From contig JAQGJU010000042.1 of NCBI GenBank assembly GCA_028290465.1, positions 1 through 64,000 of the forward strand: a stretch of 64,000 bases of DNA, in the 5' to 3' direction. The position numbers and the translations under genes were made by a program. Shown here piece after piece: positions 62,571 to 64,000 of the stretch (its first letter is position 1; each line of letters opens with the position of its first letter). Under the pieces are notes generated by a model. The model had not been told where the DNA came from. It was given only the letters and a program-made list of their open reading frames with translations, and did no database searches. The DNA comes from Xanthobacteraceae bacterium (GTDB lineage Bacteria; Pseudomonadota; Alphaproteobacteria; Rhizobiales; Xanthobacteraceae).

Positions 62571-63767
62571 ATGTCGCTTGCCGAAACCCTGTCCTGGCCG
62601 TTCTTCGACGACAGCCATCATCGCTTCGCCACCGAACTGGCGCGCTGGGCCGACGCGACGCTGCCGTCGCTGCCGCATGGCGAACACGATGTCGATGCCG
62701 CCTGCCGGGCGCGCGTCAAGGCGATGGGCGACGCCGGCATTCTCAAGGCCGTGGTGCCGGCCGCGCAAGGCGGACTGCACAAGCAACTCGATGTGCGCAC
62801 GCTGTGTCTCGCCAGGGAAATTCTCGGCTTCCGCGACGGACTCGCCGACTTCTCGTTCGCCATGCAGGGACTCGGCACCGGTGCGATCACGCTGTTCGGC
62901 TCCGAAGACCTGAAGGCGCGCTACCTGCCCGACGTGCGCGACGGCAAATCGATTGCCGGCTTCGCGCTGTCCGAGGCCGAGGCCGGCTCCGACGTGGCCG
63001 CGATGGCCACGACCGCGACGCCGGAGGGCCCGAACCATGTTCGCCTGAATGGCGCCAAGACCTGGATTTCCAACGGCGGCATCGCCGACATTTACGTGGT
63101 ATTCGTGCGCAGCGGCGAAGCGCCGGGCGCGCGCGGCCTCTCGGCCTACGTCGTTGAAGCCAATGCGCCGGGCCTCACGGTTGCCGAGCGGATTGAAGTG
63201 ATCGCTCCGCATCCGCTGGCGACGCTGAATTTCGACCAAGTACGCGTGCCGCTGACCAATCGCTTGGGCGGACCCGGTGACGGCTTCAAGGTCGCGATGT
63301 CGACGCTCGATATTTTCCGCTCCACGGTCGGCGCCGCCGCGCTGGGCTTTGCCCGCCGCGCGCTGCACGAGATGATCGAACACTCCGCCACCCGACAACT
63401 GTTCGGCGCGCCGCTCGCCGACCTGCAACTGACCCAGGCCGCTATCGCCGACAGCGCGACCGAAGTCGATGCGTCGGCGCTGCTGGTCTACCGGGCGGCC
63501 TGGACCAAGGACAAGGGCGCGCCACGCGTCACCCGCGAAGCCGCAATGGCCAAGATGTTCGCGACGGAATCCGCGCAGCACATCATCGACCGCGCCGTGC
63601 AGGTGCATGGCGGCCTCGGCGTCACCAAGGGCGTCAAGGTCGAAGAACTGTATCGCGAAATTCGCGCACTACGAATCTACGAGGGAGCGACCGAGGTCCA
63701 GAAGATCGTCATTGCCCGCGAGATGCTGAAAAGCCGGTCCACGAAATCAGCGCAAGCGGCGGAGTGA
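62571..63767 (+). CDS. acyl-CoA dehydrogenase
   Basis: A 398-residue FAD enzyme. [40 protein letters not shown] and the terminal [18 protein letters not shown] are typical. ATG 62571 ([12 protein letters not shown]) sits behind GAGGGGG. It serves the beta-oxidation-like phase of the pathway, alongside the paralogue at 55851. Confidence 0.93.
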   Translation: MSLAETLSWPFFDDSHHRFATELARWADATLPSLPHGEHDVDAACRARVKAMGDAGILKAVVPAAQGGLHKQLDVRTLCLAREILGFRDGLADFSFAMQGLGTGAITLFGSEDLKARYLPDVRDGKSIAGFALSEAEAGSDVAAMATTATPEGPNHVRLNGAKTWISNGGIADIYVVFVRSGEAPGARGLSAYVVEANAPGLTVAERIEVIAPHPLATLNFDQVRVPLTNRLGGPGDGFKVAMSTLDIFRSTVGAAALGFARRALHEMIEHSATRQLFGAPLADLQLTQAAIADSATEVDASALLVYRAAWTKDKGAPRVTREAAMAKMFATESAQHIIDRAVQVHGGLGVTKGVKVEELYREIRALRIYEGATEVQKIVIAREMLKSRSTKSAQAAE

Positions 63768-63800
63768 GGAACAGGAAAAGTTCAATAAGGAACGAGGACC

Positions 63801-64000
63801 ATGACTGCTTCGGCGCCGATGACTCCCTCCGCGCACCAGGACACATTCGCGCGCGATAACCTGCCGCCGCGCGACCAATGGCCGGAATTCGTGTTCAGCC
63901 TGCCGGAGCTGCAATATCCTGCGCGGCTCAATTGCGTGACTGAACTGCTGGACAACTGGATCACGACCGGTCACGGCGACCGCCCCTGCCTGATCACGAC
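63801..64000 (+). CDS. 2-aminobenzoate-CoA ligase-like protein (N-terminal part, cut by window end)
   Basis: An open frame of 66 residues from ATG 63801 (AGGAACGAGG upstream) to the edge. FARDNLPPRDQWPEFVFSLP and LQYPARLNCVTELLDNWITT match, from memory, the N-terminus of benzoate/2-aminobenzoate-CoA ligases. It would make the CoA thioester used by the flavoenzyme at 57893. The AMP-binding core lies outside the window, so substrate choice cannot be judged. Confidence 0.72.
   Translation, partial: MTASAPMTPSAHQDTFARDNLPPRDQWPEFVFSLPELQYPARLNCVTELLDNWITTGHGDRPCLIT

Overview
The window is a GC-rich chromosomal segment of an alphaproteobacterium of the order Hyphomicrobiales (Rhizobiales), most like the Bradyrhizobium/Rhodopseudomonas/Afipia group. 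This rests on cpdR next to N-formylglutamate amidohydrolase, a GapR-type DUF2312 protein, a cysteine-free L36, a ROSE-type RNA thermometer ahead of a small heat-shock gene, an MmgR/suhB-type small RNA, and several intergenic palindromic repeats typical of this group. There is no rRNA, CRISPR array, transposase or prophage. The tRNA is tRNA-Val(GAC). The last gene is cut by the window edge.

Layout. 1-8.2 kb: oligopeptidase F, an XRE-type regulator with a small partner protein, a TerC/YjbE membrane protein, an NtrC-type sigma-54 activator and a YcbB-like L,D-transpeptidase. 8.5-22 kb: mostly envelope functions (DUF882/M15-type protein, 5'-nucleotidase, stomatin-like SPFH protein plus NfeD, arabinose-5-phosphate isomerase, outer-membrane beta-barrel, GalU, MltB-type transglycosylase, SGNH/DUF459 hydrolase), with ferrochelatase in between. 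22-30 kb: gltD and gltB (ammonia assimilation) and a threonine-aldolase-like enzyme. 30-37 kb: a small secreted protein, Hsp20 with an RpoH-like promoter and ROSE-like leader, a lysophospholipase-like hydrolase, a HisN/IMPase phosphatase, an MFS transporter, the small RNA, N-formylglutamate amidohydrolase, CpdR and tRNA-Val.

37-39 kb is an accessory patch beside the tRNA: a DUF202 membrane protein and a sulfite-oxidase-like molybdoenzyme. It lies between a decayed MarR fragment and an intact MarR gene that match each other at DNA level. The intact MarR is divergent from an amidohydrolase plus NMT1/THI5-type ABC transporter operon, and a symmetrical operator candidate lies in the gap. 44-52 kb holds an FkbM-domain protein, L36, a TPR protein, an alpha/beta hydrolase, a glycerate 2-kinase/DUF1036/pyruvate kinase run, DUF1244 and GapR.

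52-64 kb is a catabolic cluster for an aromatic acid through its CoA thioester. It has a two-domain flavin monooxygenase/Old-Yellow-Enzyme fusion of the 2-aminobenzoyl-CoA (or salicylyl-CoA) type, two CoA ligases (one cut by the edge), two acyl-CoA dehydrogenases, an enoyl-CoA hydratase, a 3-hydroxyacyl-CoA dehydrogenase, an SDR, an opine-dehydrogenase-like protein, an alpha/beta hydrolase and its own MarR regulator. The two arms diverge from a promoter region holding two palindromes.

No wholly new system is obvious. The most rewarding points are the two RNA regulators, the MarR duplication around the sulfite-oxidase patch, a repeat that became the C-terminus of the sigma-54 activator, the shared architecture of three repeat families, and the aromatic-CoA cluster with its unexplained opine-dehydrogenase-like member.
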